Translations under genes and position numbers: made by a program
Shown here: positions 20,746 through 29,783 of the stretch, piece by piece
Position numbering within the stretch: the stretch's first letter is position 1
Layout: every line of letters begins with the position of its first letter
Notes under the pieces: model-generated
Databases searched by the model: none
What the model saw: only the letters and a program-made list of their open reading frames with translations
What the model was told of the DNA's origin: nothing
Assembly: GCA_905221605.1 (NCBI GenBank)
Contig: CAJNDS010000674.1
Span: 22,501 to 86,500, forward strand
Direction of reading: 5' to 3'
Origin: Symbiodinium natans
Taxonomy: Eukaryota; Sar; Dinophyceae; Suessiales; Symbiodiniaceae
Length of the DNA stretch: 64,000 bases

Positions 20746-20941
20746 CCCATTTCAGGTTGGCAGAGACTCTGGATCCCTTGTAATACGGACCCCAACAAGG
20801 TACCCCGAATTTCGGAAACCCTAAGCCCTCAACCCTAAACCCTAAACCCTAAACCCTAAACCCTAAACCCTAAACCCTAAACCCTAAACCCTAAACCCTA
20901 AACCCTAAACCCTAAACCCATTTCAGGTTCAGAGACTCTGG
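20746..20941 (+). other. direct repeat around an AGGT, enclosing a heptamer array (possible young intron)
   Basis: Two near-identical copies of about 25 bp, each containing TTTCAGGTT and CAGAGACTCTGG, lie at 20746-20772 and 20917-20941 and differ by a 2-base indel. Between them is a (CCCTAAA)n array. An intron from the GT of the first copy to the AG of the second (20755-20926) would restore a continuous exon. Confidence 0.6.
20827..20918 (+). repeat. telomere-type array between duplicated AGGT motifs
   Basis: About 13 CCCTAAA units ending one base before the second copy of the direct repeat. Confidence 0.95.
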
Positions 20942-21008
20942 TCTTCTATCAAAGCTCTGACGGGCAGCTCTGCTGGCAGACATGGGCTGAGCCACGTTGC
21001 CTCGCTTA
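20927..21008 (+). CDS. candidate exon after duplicated acceptor
   Basis: After ATTTCAG two frames are open: VQRLWSSIKALTGSSAGRHG (phase 0) and SETLVFYQSSDGQLCWQTWA. The right frame cannot be fixed from sequence alone. Confidence 0.4.
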
Positions 21009-21445
21009 GGGTTTTATAGGGTTTTATAGGGTTGATAGGGTTTTATAGGGTTTTATAGGGTTTTATAGGGTTTTATAGGGTTTTATAGGGCTTATAGGGT
21101 TTTATAGGGTTTATAGGGTTTATAGGGTTTTATAGGGTTTTATGGCGTTTATAGGGTTTATAGGGTTTTATAGGGTTTTATACGGTTTTATAGGGTTTTA
21201 TAGGGTTTATAGGGTTTTATAGGGTTTTATAGGGTTTTATAGGGTCTTATAGGGTTTATAGGGTTTTATAGGGCTTTATAGGGTTTTTTTCGGGTCTTAT
21301 AGGGTTTATAGGGTTTTATAGGGTTTTATAGGGTTTTATAGGGTTTATAGGGTTTTGTAGGGTTTTATAGGGGTTTATAGGGTTTATAGGGTTTATAGGG
21401 TTTATAGGGTTTATAGGGTTTATAGGGTTTAGGGTTTAGGGTTTA
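21008..21445 (+). repeat. variant array (TTTTATAGGG / TTTATAGGG)n
   Basis: About 430 bp of 9- and 10-base units, a telomere heptamer with inserted TA or TTA. Ends with normal TTTAGGG units at 21421-21445. Confidence 0.95.
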
Positions 21446-21555
21446 GGGTGATGCTGCTGTTGTTAATGGTGGCGGTGATCGTGGTGACGGTGTGGGTGGT
21501 GGTGTTGGTGATGATTGTACTACCAGTGCGTGCGAATGGCCAGAGCGCATGATGA

Positions 21556-21957
21556 CTACGTCCATGTTACCAGTGCGTGCGTAACTTGAAACTCTCCGAA
21601 GCAAACCCCCCAACGAAACTCAATGCATATTGGCATGCTTTTCGGCTTGGCCACAACGCCGAACATGCAGTCTCGCAATGTTCCGTAAGCCAGACGTCCC
21701 ACGCGACCATCCAGAAACACAGACAAACGCAGAACAGGGAAAAGATACGACTCGGCTGCAAACACGCTGCAGAGAGCTGTTGCAGATGTGCCGCGCAGGC
21801 GATGTGAAACGTATGCCGCGAAACAAATAACCAAGTCAGCGCTGTCCAACACGCTTTGCGCCCCGCGCGTTTGCAGGGTGTCCGAAAGTCGTGCTCGTTG
21901 CTGTCGTTGTCTCGCCGTCTGTTGCTGCTTCTCGTCAGTACCACGGAAGGGCAGCAC
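21556..21957 (-). CDS. long open frame, doubtful gene
   Basis: A 133-codon frame on the minus strand with no stop; two other frames here are also open, so the openness may come from base composition. Contains YVSHRLRGTSATALCSVFAA. No family recognised. Confidence 0.2.
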   Translation of the reverse strand: MLPFRGTDEKQQQTARQRQQRARLSDTLQTRGAQSVLDSADLVICFAAYVSHRLRGTSATALCSVFAAESYLFPVLRLSVFLDGRVGRLAYGTLRDCMFGVVAKPKSMPICIEFRWGVCFGEFQVTHALVTWT

Positions 21958-21964
21958 TAGCCTA

Positions 21965-22078
21965 GGACCCAGAGTAGGCCCTTCTTCCCTTTATTTAAGG
22001 TTCAGGTTCCCTGTTATACGCCCCTTTTAAACCAAGAAAAAAGGCACCCTTTGTGTTGATGGGTTACTCTCGGGTCTG
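21965..22078 (+). repeat. introner-like element, family H
   Basis: Left end GACCCAGAGTAGG and right end with GTTACTCTCGGGTC are imperfect inverted repeats; the interior 'cccttttaaaccaag(a)…aggcaccctt' is shared with 26397 and 60511. Confidence 0.7.
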
Positions 22079-22199
22079 CTAGCTATCGTTTGAGCAGCCC
22101 CAAAGCGTATATCAACTTCACCGTGCTGCCCTAAACCCTAAACCCCAAACCCCAAACCCGAAACCCGAAACCCTAAACCCTAAACCCTAAACCGATCAG

Positions 22200-22349
22200 G
22201 CAACTGATCTTTCTCGAGCCTTACTTGATGAAGCAGCTTCTCTCACAGCACAGGCGGGCCCCCTCAGCATTCAATCCATAGTCCTGAAACCAGCAGCCCA
22301 AGGATTGGGCCTTACAAGAACCGTGTCAGATCCTGTGTGGGTTCCGTAG
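22200..22349 (+). CDS. candidate exon
   Basis: After GATCAG, phase 0, reads ATDLSRALLDEAASLTAQAG then PLSIQSIVLKPAAQGLGLTR and stops at TAG after 49 codons; a GTGTGG donor before the stop is available. Composition is convincing. Family not recognised. Confidence 0.5.
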   Translation, partial: ATDLSRALLDEAASLTAQAGPLSIQSIVLKPAAQGLGLTRTVSDPVWVP

Positions 22350-22699
22350 TGTGGTCGAAGTGCAGGAACAAAATGAACTCTAAACCCTAAACCCTAAACC
22401 GACTTTCGATGAACTTTCTTGTTCTGCGTGATGCTGGTAGTTCCATTGAGGCTTCCACTTTATAGGGTGGGCTCTAGGCTTGCGGCTGAATGCAGGCGCT
22501 TCCTACCCGTAAACCACGGAAGATTCCTTCAAGCCTTTCGCGGAAAAGCAAGACGCTTCTTTCAGGACTTGGGCTCAGCTGCCTTCGAGGATCACCTTGC
22601 GCCCACTACGAGCCATGCGCCAGGCACAGCCTTGGGTCTCATGAGCTAAGAGAATCTCACAAGTGCGGCAGTCCCCATCTTGGTAGCAGCCTGAGTTGG

Positions 22700-23151
22700 G
22701 GTGCACGCAAAGCTTATACTATGTATGTATGTATGCATGCATGCATGTATGTATGTATGTGTCTATGTACGTATCTATGTATGTATGTATGTATGCATGC
22801 ATGTATGTATGTATGTTTTAGAAGAGTATGTACTGTTAATATGATACTTAAGTATCTTGCTTTATATACAATGTCGAATATTCGATAATACTGTCAAAAA
22901 AGATAGCAAGGTATACTAGTTTAACAAATATGAGTATTTTTCGTATTACCAAGCCGTTTACTTAAACTAGTGTATCATGTAGAGTAGCCGACAATTAGAT
23001 ATTGTACTATGAATCATCCGCAGTGCTGTACACTCATATAATCGTATACAATGGAATACCCTATACAACCATGTCCTATCAAGCAAACTAATAGTATCTG
23101 ACATATAAACATATGCCAACACACGCGACTTTATACATATATTTATAGAAT

Positions 23152-23184
<33 letters not shown>

Positions 23185-23275
23185 TATTTATTTACTTATT
23201 TATTGACTTGTTTTTTATTTATAGTAATAGAATAATATTAATAAGTATTATTATAAGATAATCGTAATGAGGATC
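22700..23275. other. ATGT/ATGC microsatellite and AT-rich DNA
   Basis: Tetranucleotide ATGT/ATGC repeats at 22719-22818, an AT-rich stretch, then CA/TA repeats at 23152-23185. No gene seen. Confidence 0.7.
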
Positions 23276-23284
23276 GTAGTAGTA

Positions 23285-23375
23285 ATGTCGCAGCCTGCAA
23301 TGTGCCAGCCACAGGAGCCACTCACTGACCAGATGAAGCAAAGGCCGGCTGAGGGCTTGGAATCCTTGCTTGAAG
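23285..23375 (+). CDS. candidate exon, possibly with start codon
   Basis: From ATG 23285 reads MSQPAMCQPQEPLTDQMKQR then PAEGLESLLE and ends at GTTTGA. If GTCGCAG is an acceptor instead, the exon begins at 23294. Confidence 0.4.
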
Positions 23376-23449
23376 GTTTGAGGGTTTAGGGCTAGGGTTT
23401 AGGGTTTGGGGTTTAGGATTTGGGCTTTAGGGTTAGGGTGGTTCTCGAG

Positions 23450-23565
23450 GGATCATGGGCAGCTATAAATAAGTAGGGTTATAAGTACCCAGTAAGGTTT
23501 TAACCAGTCATAACTATAGTTATCTTATTTACAACCCCACTTATAACTGCCCCTGAACCTCCAAG
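23450..23565 (+). repeat. introner-like element, family B
   Basis: Left 'tcatgggcagctataaataag' and right 'cttataactgcccctgaacctccaag' are inverted repeats. It is followed within 15 bp by the acceptor TTTGCCCAG of the next exon. Confidence 0.75.
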
Positions 23566-23580
23566 TGTGTCTTTGCCCAG

Positions 23581-23609
23581 TGTTGAAGGTGCCGCTTAAT
23601 CGGGGGCGG
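23581..23609 (+). CDS. candidate small exon between two elements
   Basis: After TTGCCCAG reads VLKVPLNRGR and ends at a GA donor (CGG|GAACGT); a longer reading stops at TAA. It lies between a family B and a family E element. Confidence 0.35.
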
Positions 23610-23644
23610 GAACGTCCATAAAGGCCTAGGGTTACTATATAGGC

Positions 23645-23755
23645 ATAGGGGTCGGAATAATTTCTAATAGTATTCCCTTATGGTCCCTTCATAGTTATAC
23701 TGTAATAATCCCCCAAAGCCATATTCTAATTATTGAGGCCCCTGTATTACACATG
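23645..23755 (+). repeat. introner-like element, family E
   Basis: 'taggggtcggaataatttc…cctgtattacacatgattgc'; ends close to the acceptor ATTGCAG of the next exon. Confidence 0.75.
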
Positions 23756-23762
23756 ATTGCAG

Positions 23763-23832
23763 TGACGAGATTTGAAAGGCTGAAAGGCAAGTTATTTGGG
23801 AAGGCAAGAATTCCTCGTCCTCCTAGTGGCAG
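23763..23832 (+). CDS. candidate exon with GTATGT donor
   Basis: Between GATTGCAG and GTATGT, reads TRFERLKGKLFGKARIPRPP SG. Basic and compact; no family recognised. It is preceded by an element whose right end supplies the acceptor region. Confidence 0.5.
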
Positions 23833-23946
23833 GTATGTTCTCCTTCGCATGCCCCGAAACCCGAAACCCCAAACCCGAAACCCTAAACCCGAAACCCTAA
23901 ACCCTAAACCTTAAACCCTACCTCTGCCACGATGATCGGAATGCAG

Positions 23947-24043
23947 GCACCGCTTCTTGGCGCATCTCCCGTCGGACGCAGCTGGGAGCCTTATAGCCTT
24001 TGCCGACGGCGACATTGAAGGCCGGATCCTACACATGAAGTAG
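23947..24043 (+). CDS. candidate exon
   Basis: After AATGCAG reads HRFLAHLPSDAAGSLIAFAD then GDIEGRILHMK and a TAG; a GC donor after GDIE is the alternative. Strongly protein-like. Confidence 0.5.
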
Positions 24044-24247
24044 GTCTAGGGTTTAGGGTTTAGGGTTTAGGGTTTAGGGCTTAGGGTTTAGGGTTTAGGG
24101 GCCTTTTTATAGCGATTTTTGGTGAGTGTGTGCATAGGGTCCATTGTAAATTGCGGTGTACATATGTGGTGTCATTTTGGGATGCTACCCATAAAGTACC
24201 CAGAAAGCCGTACCTTCAATAAATGACTTCTTGTCACCACATGGCAG

Positions 24248-24322
24248 ACGCTCAGCTTCCATGTGAGGCGGGGATGCACCCGCACTGAGGGCATGCAGCT
24301 CACCCCAGCAAAACCCATAGAG
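24248..24322 (+). CDS. candidate exon, 25 codons
   Basis: Between ATGGCAG and GTAACC, phase 0 to 0, reads TLSFHVRRGCTRTEGMQLTP AKPIE. Confidence 0.5.
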
Positions 24323-24434
24323 GTAACCCTTACTTGTAGTAGGTAACCAAGTAGTTTAAGGCCGTAAACCCTAAACCCTAAACCCTAAACCCTAAAAGGC
24401 TTGTAGGGGTTTCGGGGCTCTCTGCGACTTGCAG

Positions 24435-24509
24435 GCGACTCCGGGGGGCCGGAGGAGACCGGGAAAGGCGGAAGGACTCCCGGATGGAACGTGAAGCTGT
24501 GGATACTGT
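24435..24509 (+). CDS. candidate exon, basic
   Basis: After CTTGCAG reads RLRGAGGDRERRKDSRMERE AVDTV and ends at GTAGGG. Charged, possibly disordered. Confidence 0.4.
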
Positions 24510-24534
24510 GTAGGGTCCACGGTTTCAGCCCTAA

Positions 24535-24660
24535 ACCCTAAACCCTAAACCCTAAACTCCAAACCCTAAACCCTAAACCCTAAACCCTAAACCCTAAACC
24601 CTAAACCCTAAACCCTAAACCCTAAACCCTAAACCCTAAACCCTAAACCCTAAACCCTAA
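24535..24660 (+). repeat. telomere-type array (CCCTAAA)n
   Basis: About 17 near-perfect units, then degenerate CCCTGAA/CCCAAAT variants. Confidence 0.95.
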
Positions 24661-24854
24661 CCCCCAAATCCTAAACCCTAAGCCCTGAAGCCCAAATCCT
24701 TTGACCCTGAACCCTAAACCCCGAACCCGAAGCCCCAGTGAGGGTTGAGGGTTGGAAGGCTTTCGATTGGACAAGGGTCTTCAGCCCGCCCCAGACTTAC
24801 CAGGCAATTTGCTAGAGAAGACCCCCCTTGTAGCCTTAAGGTCCTGAGAAACTA

Positions 24855-24937
24855 TCATGTGCTTAAGAACCCCCAAAAAACAACAATGTTCTTCCTTCTA
24901 AAGGGCTATAGGGACTGTCTTTTTTGGGGGGGGATAT
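24855..24937 (+). repeat. introner-like element, family C (partial)
   Basis: Contains 'tgtgcttaagaacccccaaaa' and 'gggctatagggactgtc', matching the family C elements at 26141, 33881 and 61179. Confidence 0.6.
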
Positions 24938-25120
24938 AAAGTAGCCAACCCTGAACCCTGAACCCTGAACCCCTAAACACACAAAAGGGTGCCCTTAGCC
25001 TATTAGTACAGGCTAGACGGGCTAGTCTGGGACCACCCTAAACCCTAAGCCCTAAACCCTAAACCCTTATTAAATCTTATTAGATCTTATCATAGGCTAC
25101 TCTGGGACTCAAACTCGCAG

Positions 25121-25190
25121 GAAAGGCCGCCATCGCAACCGGCGGAAGGAGCCGAATTTCGGGCATCATTGGGACTCATGGGCTGTTAGA
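25121..25190 (+). CDS. candidate exon
   Basis: After CTCGCAG reads ERPPSQPAEGAEFRASLGLM GC then TAG; a second frame (KAAIATGGRSRISGIIGTHG) is also open. Confidence 0.35.
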
Positions 25191-25194
25191 GCAT

Positions 25195-25294
25195 AGGGAC
25201 CCTAAACCCTAAACCCCAAACCCCAAACCCCAAACCCTAAACCCCAAACCCCAAACCCCAAACCCCAAACCCCAAACCCTAAACCCTAAACCCC
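25195..25294 (+). repeat. variant array (CCCCAAA)n
   Basis: CCCTAAA units interleaved with a block of CCCCAAA units. Confidence 0.9.
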
Positions 25295-25296
25295 AG

Positions 25297-25412
25297 CAGT
25301 ATAGGGGGTTCGGCATGAAGCAGTCAAGCCTCGTACACAGGAGCACAGGCCAGCAAAAGAGGGGCGAAGCCGCCACAACTCAATGGAGGCTTGCGCAGAG
25401 CCCGCGGTTCCG
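25297..25412 (+). CDS. candidate exon
   Basis: After ACCCCAG reads QYRGFGMKQSSLVHRSTGQQ then KRGEAATTQWRLAQSPRF; open throughout and bounded by heptamer arrays on both sides. Confidence 0.45.
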
Positions 25413-25419
25413 AAACCCT

Positions 25420-25497
25420 AAACCCTAAACCCTAAACCCTAAACCCTAAACCCTAAACCCTAAACCCTAAACCCTAAACCCTAAACCCTAAACCCTA
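25420..25497 (+). repeat. telomere-type array (CCCTAAA)n
   Basis: About 11 uninterrupted units. Confidence 0.95.
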
Positions 25498-25707
25498 GCA
25501 GCCTGCGTCGCCAACCCCCCTTGAAAGATTTCAAGGAACACGTACGGGGGTGGTTCCAAAAAGTCGTTGTGGTGCACTCCTTTAACGGGGGAGGGGGTGG
25601 AGGGGGGAATCCTATACAGTAGTTTCTTATTTTGGAGGGGCGGAAAATTATAGATATTATAGGAATTATAGGAGTACCCTTATGAAAAGCCAAGACAAGC
25701 CCCTAGA

Positions 25708-26115
25708 TTGGTTGGCACGGCCTCTCCCTACCCTATTGACACGAGTTGGTCTAGAGTAGCTCTCACCTCCTGCAATGAATATGTTGGCCGTGTTTTCAGC
25801 ATACCTAGTGAGAATCGCTTCGTTCAGATTATGATCCGCTATGAGTTGCCAGGCTGCATGCCTAAACGTGTTTGTCCAAAGTGTCTCCTTGATGTGCTCC
25901 TGCTACGACTTATGGTCTTGCATTGGCAATCTGTGGCTGACTACCCTGTACATCCCTTTACATCGCTTTATACGTCCCTTCATAGAAATCACACCGAGGA
26001 CGCCACCGCAGCGCGAGCCACCCACATAGGTACATCTCTTGAAGTTGGTGCTGAACGAAAAAAAGCCTTCAACAAAAGATGTTCATGTTTACACTGTTAC
26101 ACCCGTGTGGCTTAG
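25708..26115 (+). CDS. long open frame, doubtful gene
   Basis: A 135-codon frame with MVGTASPYPIDTSWSRVALT and MPKRVCPKCLLDVLLLRLMV. Third positions are not G/C-rich like the better exons. No family recognised. Confidence 0.25.
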   Translation: MVGTASPYPIDTSWSRVALTSCNEYVGRVFSIPSENRFVQIMIRYELPGCMPKRVCPKCLLDVLLLRLMVLHWQSVADYPVHPFTSLYTSLHRNHTEDATAARATHIGTSLEVGAERKKAFNKRCSCLHCYTRVA

Positions 26116-26140
26116 GCGTGTTCGTCCTCTTTATATACTG

Positions 26141-26270
26141 CTATTTGCTTAAGAAGACCCCCGCCAAAAGAAAGAAACAAAATAATGATAACAATGACAA
26201 GAAAGAATAGTCCCCGTATTGCCCTACTAAGGATGAATGTTTTCATTCTGGGGTGGTTCTTAAGCAAATA
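26141..26270 (+). mobile_element. introner-like element, family C, with perfect terminal inverted repeats
   Basis: Left end TATTTGCTTAAGAA and right end TTCTTAAGCA AATA are exact inverted repeats of 14 bp. Interior includes 'aatagtccccgtattgccc'. A family D element begins at the next base, so two elements are abutted. Confidence 0.8.
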
Positions 26271-26372
26271 TGGGGGTTTCCGAAAATACGAGTATCCATT
26301 TTGGGGGTCCCTTTGAGGGGATTCGATTCTATTTGGGGTATCAAAAGGACACCTCTATCTTGGGAAGTACTC
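26271..26372 (+). repeat. introner-like element, family D
   Basis: Begins TGGGGGTTTCCGAAAATACG and includes 'gattctatttggggtat'; adjacent to the family C element. Confidence 0.7.
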
Positions 26373-26396
26373 TTAGAAGCATAACTATAGAGCCCA

Positions 26397-26495
26397 GAGT
26401 CGACCCTCATTCCATTTGTTTCGGGCTTAGGTTCCCTTATAATCCCCCTTTAAACCAAAAAAGGGCACCCTTCTTATCCCTAGGTCACTACTGGG
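26397..26495 (+). repeat. introner-like element, family H
   Basis: Shares 'ttaggttcccttataatccccctttaaaccaaaaaagggcaccctt' interior features with 21965 and 60511; followed 15 bp later by an acceptor. Confidence 0.65.
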
Positions 26496-26510
26496 CCCCT
26501 GGATTTTTAG

Positions 26511-26615
26511 CGCTGCAAGGGACCGTCGGAGCAGGACGTGCAGGCCGGCGACGCAGACGAGGCGCCGTTCTGTCGGGCAACGCTTCCGGGTTCAGGGCGT
26601 CATGCTGCAGAGAGC
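26511..26615 (+). CDS. candidate exon after a family H element
   Basis: After TTTTTAG, phase 0, reads RCKGPSEQDVQAGDADEAPF then CRATLPGSGRHAAES. G/C-rich third positions. No family recognised. Confidence 0.45.
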
Positions 26616-26945
26616 CCTAAGCCCTAAACCCTAAACCCTAAACCCTAAACCCTAAACCCTAAACCGAGGGTGGCCGAAGCTGCCCTATAAACCCACCAAA
26701 AGTGGGATCCTACTCTTAGGGTTTCGGGTTTAGGGTTTAGGGTTTAGGGCTTAGGTTTCCTGACTCTTGTTCACCTTGAGATTGGACTGGCACAGGGCCA
26801 CACTTGTGGCTGCCAGTAGCCCACTGAGCTTCCTAAGCCATCTTCATGTCCTAAACCCTAAACCCTAAACCCTAAACGTTATAAACCCTAAACCCTAGAT
26901 ATAGGCAGATGAGACGTCAAAAGGGTCAGCGCCTTTCTTGCACAG

Positions 26946-27033
26946 GCTGCTGCGAGCCGCGAAGTCCAGGATCCTCAAGGATCGAGACTCATTTCTGCCT
27001 ATGGTCACCCTTCCACTATCTAGCATGAGTTGA
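26946..27033 (+). CDS. candidate exon, possibly terminal
   Basis: After TTGCACAG reads LLRAAKSRILKDRDSFLPMV TLPLSSMS and then TGA. The reverse strand is also open. Confidence 0.4.
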
Positions 27034-27039
27034 TTCTAG

Positions 27040-27430
27040 TAAGTATAGACGATTCTGTTTTCATTTCTGAAAGAATAATCGTAGTAATCATGAATGTGTG
27101 TGTTTTTGATATCATCATTGCGTTTACTATTCATTTTTTATGTCTATTACAGCTTATTTTGGCACTAGTAGGACTAGTCTCGGTATTATGATTATGGTTG
27201 TTATGGCGCATATAGTTCTTATAGTTCTTGTGGTAATTTCAGTTCTTGTAGTTCTAGAAGTTGTGACATCAATGTTGCGTTTGTCTATACATAACATGGC
27301 GTTTGAAACTGTGTTCATCAGTTTTGGTCCCCCAGAGACGCCGACCCCCTTCAATAAGGAGAAATAATTTTGGTTTAGGGTTTAAGGCTTAGGGTGTAGT
27401 TTTTGTTTCATCATTATATGTATATTTAAT
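27040..27430. other. AT-rich stretch, no gene seen
   Basis: GT/AT-rich low-complexity sequence with short open frames on both strands. Confidence 0.5.
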
Positions 27431-27480
27431 CTATTGATATTTTTGTCTGGAGAACTCCTCACTGCGACATTGAGCATCAG

Positions 27481-27635
27481 GCAACATGCGTCGGTGGCGG
27501 TACAGACTATGACTACAGGCTGAACTTTCAGCTTCAACCAGGCCCAAGATTAAATCCAGACGATGCTCCCCAAAAGCACACCCTACGGACACGTCAAGCA
27601 ACCCCATCATGCCCTGCAAAACTTGAGAAGCCCGA
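27481..27635. CDS. open segment readable on both strands
   Basis: Plus strand, after GCATCAG: ATCVGGGTDYDYRLNFQLQP and onward. Minus strand, after TTTGCAG: GMMGLLDVSVGCAFGEHRLD then LILGLVEAESSACSH. Because the neighbouring duplicated exons (28.0-29.8 kb) are on the minus strand, the minus reading is slightly preferred. Confidence 0.35.
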
Positions 27636-27999
27636 AACCCTAAATCCCCCAAACAAACGGTCTAGGGAACCCCTAAACCTCAAGCCCTAGGGCAAGGAAT
27701 CCTATGCCCCTAAACCCAAGAAAAACGCCTTAGTGAACCCCTTTCTTTGGTAGCGGTTACGTCGTGTACGAGGTACACCTAAAGCAAGGAACCCCTTGTT
27801 CGGAGCCCCTGAGGCTTTCGTAGCTAGGCCGGCCTTTGGGAAACTTTGGGGTTTAGGGTTTAGGGTTTAGGGTTACATTTTTCTCTTACTGGGTTTAAGA
27901 GTCAGATTCAGGATACGTTTTTGAGAGGGTTTCAAGGGGCCATCCTAGGGTCCTAGGGTTTGAGCCCTAAACCCTAAACCCTCGGCGCTGCAAAAGTAC

Positions 28000-28083
28000 A
28001 GCCAGGAGACTCTGCATCTTTGGCATCGCAAAGCGTTGAAACCGGAGACTTGGCTGCTGAAGGTGTGCTCCCTTGAAAGCCGT
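28000..28083 (-). CDS. duplicated minus-strand gene, copy 1, downstream exon
   Basis: On the minus strand, after GCGCTCTAG, the exon joins in phase 1 to the upstream exon at 28301 and reads GFQGSTPSAAKSPVSTLCDA then KDAESPG. The same exon with the same phase exists in copy 2 (29356-29440). Donor GTACTT. Function unknown; Ser/Pro-rich. Confidence 0.55.
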
Positions 28084-28300
28084 CTAGAGCGCCAGAGACA
28101 TCCAAAGGCGAAAGGAGGAAAATTATACACCTAGAGAAATGCTGAGTTAATGGCTTGTTCTTTTCGCTTATCGAAAGCGCAGGGGAGAGTCGTCTTGAAC
28201 GATTTCTTATGAAGGTTGTAGGTTCCGTGTGTGTGACTCTGGCCACCAGCAGTCGAAGTGCGTGACTCTGGCCACCAGCAGTCGATTTCAAGCTTGTTAC

Positions 28301-28500
28301 CCCAGGTAGTGGGTGCTGAGTTGTCCCAACTGGTATAGTTGCTTGCCAGCGGGGTATGGGGTGACCTGGAACCTAATCTCAGATCGTCGACCATCCGACT
28401 TCGATGCGTGCAAGGTAGATGCAGAGGCGACTTGACCGCAAGGAAATGTCTTCAGCAACGGCACGATGGCAGAGAGTGCTTCGAGTGGCGTCTTTATCAA
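28301..28500 (-). CDS. duplicated minus-strand gene, copy 1, upstream exon
   Basis: On the minus strand reads LEALSAIVPLLKTFPCGQVA then SASTLHASKSDGRRSEIRFQ and VTPYPAGKQLYQLGQLSTHY, ending at a GTAACA donor. The exon leaves one base, and the downstream exon supplies two (G+AC), giving Asp. The same arrangement in copy 2, with several amino-acid changes but no stop or frameshift, supports coding on this strand. Confidence 0.55.
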
Positions 28501-28655
28501 AGTTACGTTGCAACTTAAGATGTTAAGCCCCCCATCACACATTCACTGGCTGCAGTACAAAAGCAGTAGCAGTGTGGGGTTTCGAATGATTTTGGGGGAG
28601 TACTGTAAGGGGACCCATATCATGGGAAATACATGTATACACATGATATAAAGGT

Positions 28656-28775
28656 TACTTGAAAGTTCCTGGGTAGTTCAAGCAAGGCTTTAAGAACCGC
28701 CATGGGCACGTAACCACTGGTAACTCTACTTCTCAGAACTCCAGATATTTATAACTTATGGCTACCCATGAGCGT
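28656..28775 (+). repeat. family B introner-like element within unit 1
   Basis: 'acttgaaagttcctgggtagtt…acttatggctacccatgag'; the equivalent position in unit 2 has only a reduced version (about 29890-29930). Confidence 0.6.
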
Positions 28776-29355
28776 AGTAGTTGAGGTGGCAGAAAGCCCT
28801 TAACCCTGAACCCTAAAACCTCAAGAACTCAACCCTGAACCCTAAACCTCTGTGGCTTTTTTTCACAGGCACTTCACCTTCCCTGTAGTTGCTGAAGCCA
28901 AACAAGCACGCCTTGGCGATTAAACCTCCATCCCTTGATAAAGAAAGAGTGTTGAGCCACACTACGCCCTAAACTTAGGGTTTACGGCTTATGGTTTAGG
29001 GTTTTAGGGTTTAGGGTTTAGGGTTTAGGGTTTAGAGTTTAGGGTTTAGGTTGAAACCCCAAAGCCTGAAACCTCTCTGGAAGGATGCTTGGTCCGACTC
29101 CGCTGAGCCGCCCGTAGGTACAGAGCCACAGGCAGTCGCTGGAGGAGAGCCTGACAACAGCTGACAACCTTCCAAGATTGGGTTTAGGGTTTAGGGTTTA
29201 GGGTTTAGGGTTTCGGGTTTAGGGTTTGGGGTTTGGGGTTTGGGGTTTGAGTTTGGGGTTTAGGGTTGCTGTTGCTCAGGGTTTAGGGCATCTATAGTAT
29301 TTCCGGGGGGCATTTAGGCTTCAGGGCGCCCCATGCATGCAGCTCAGTCCCATAC

Positions 29356-29440
29356 CGGCCAGGAGACTCTGCATCTTTGGCATCGCAAAGCATTGACACC
29401 GGAGACTTGGCTGCTGAAGGCGTGCTCCCTTGAAAGGCAT
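29356..29440 (-). CDS. duplicated minus-strand gene, copy 2, downstream exon
   Basis: After GCGCTCCAG on the minus strand reads AFQGSTPSAAKSPVSMLCDA then KDAESPG; donor GTATGG. Joins the exon at 29582 with G+AT giving Asp. It leaves two bases where copy 1 leaves one, so the next junction differs between copies. Confidence 0.55.
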
Positions 29441-29581
29441 CTGGAGCGCCAGAGAAGTCGAAATGAGGGGGGCTAGAGAAATGCTTAAATAACAGCTTGT
29501 TCTTTTTGCTTATGGAAAGCGAGGACTTTGTAGGTTCAGTGTATGACTCTGGCCACCAGCAGTCGACTACAAGCTTGTTAC

Positions 29582-29783
29582 CCCGGGTAGTGGGTGCTGA
29601 GCTGTCCCTGCTGGGATAGTTGCTTGCCAGCGGGGTATGGGGTGACCTGGAACCTAAGCTCAGATCGTCGACCATCCGACTTCGATGCGTGCAAGGTAGA
29701 TGCAGAGGCGACTTGACCGCAAGGAAATCTCTTCAACAACGGCACGATGGCAGAGAGTGCTTCGAGTGACGTCTCTATCAACC
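29582..29783 (-). CDS. duplicated minus-strand gene, copy 2, upstream exon
   Basis: Reads LEALSAIVPLLKRFPCGQVA then SASTLHASKSDGRRSELRFQ and VTPYPAGKQLSQQGQLSTHY; GTAACA donor. About eight replacements against copy 1 in 66 codons, none disruptive. Confidence 0.55.
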
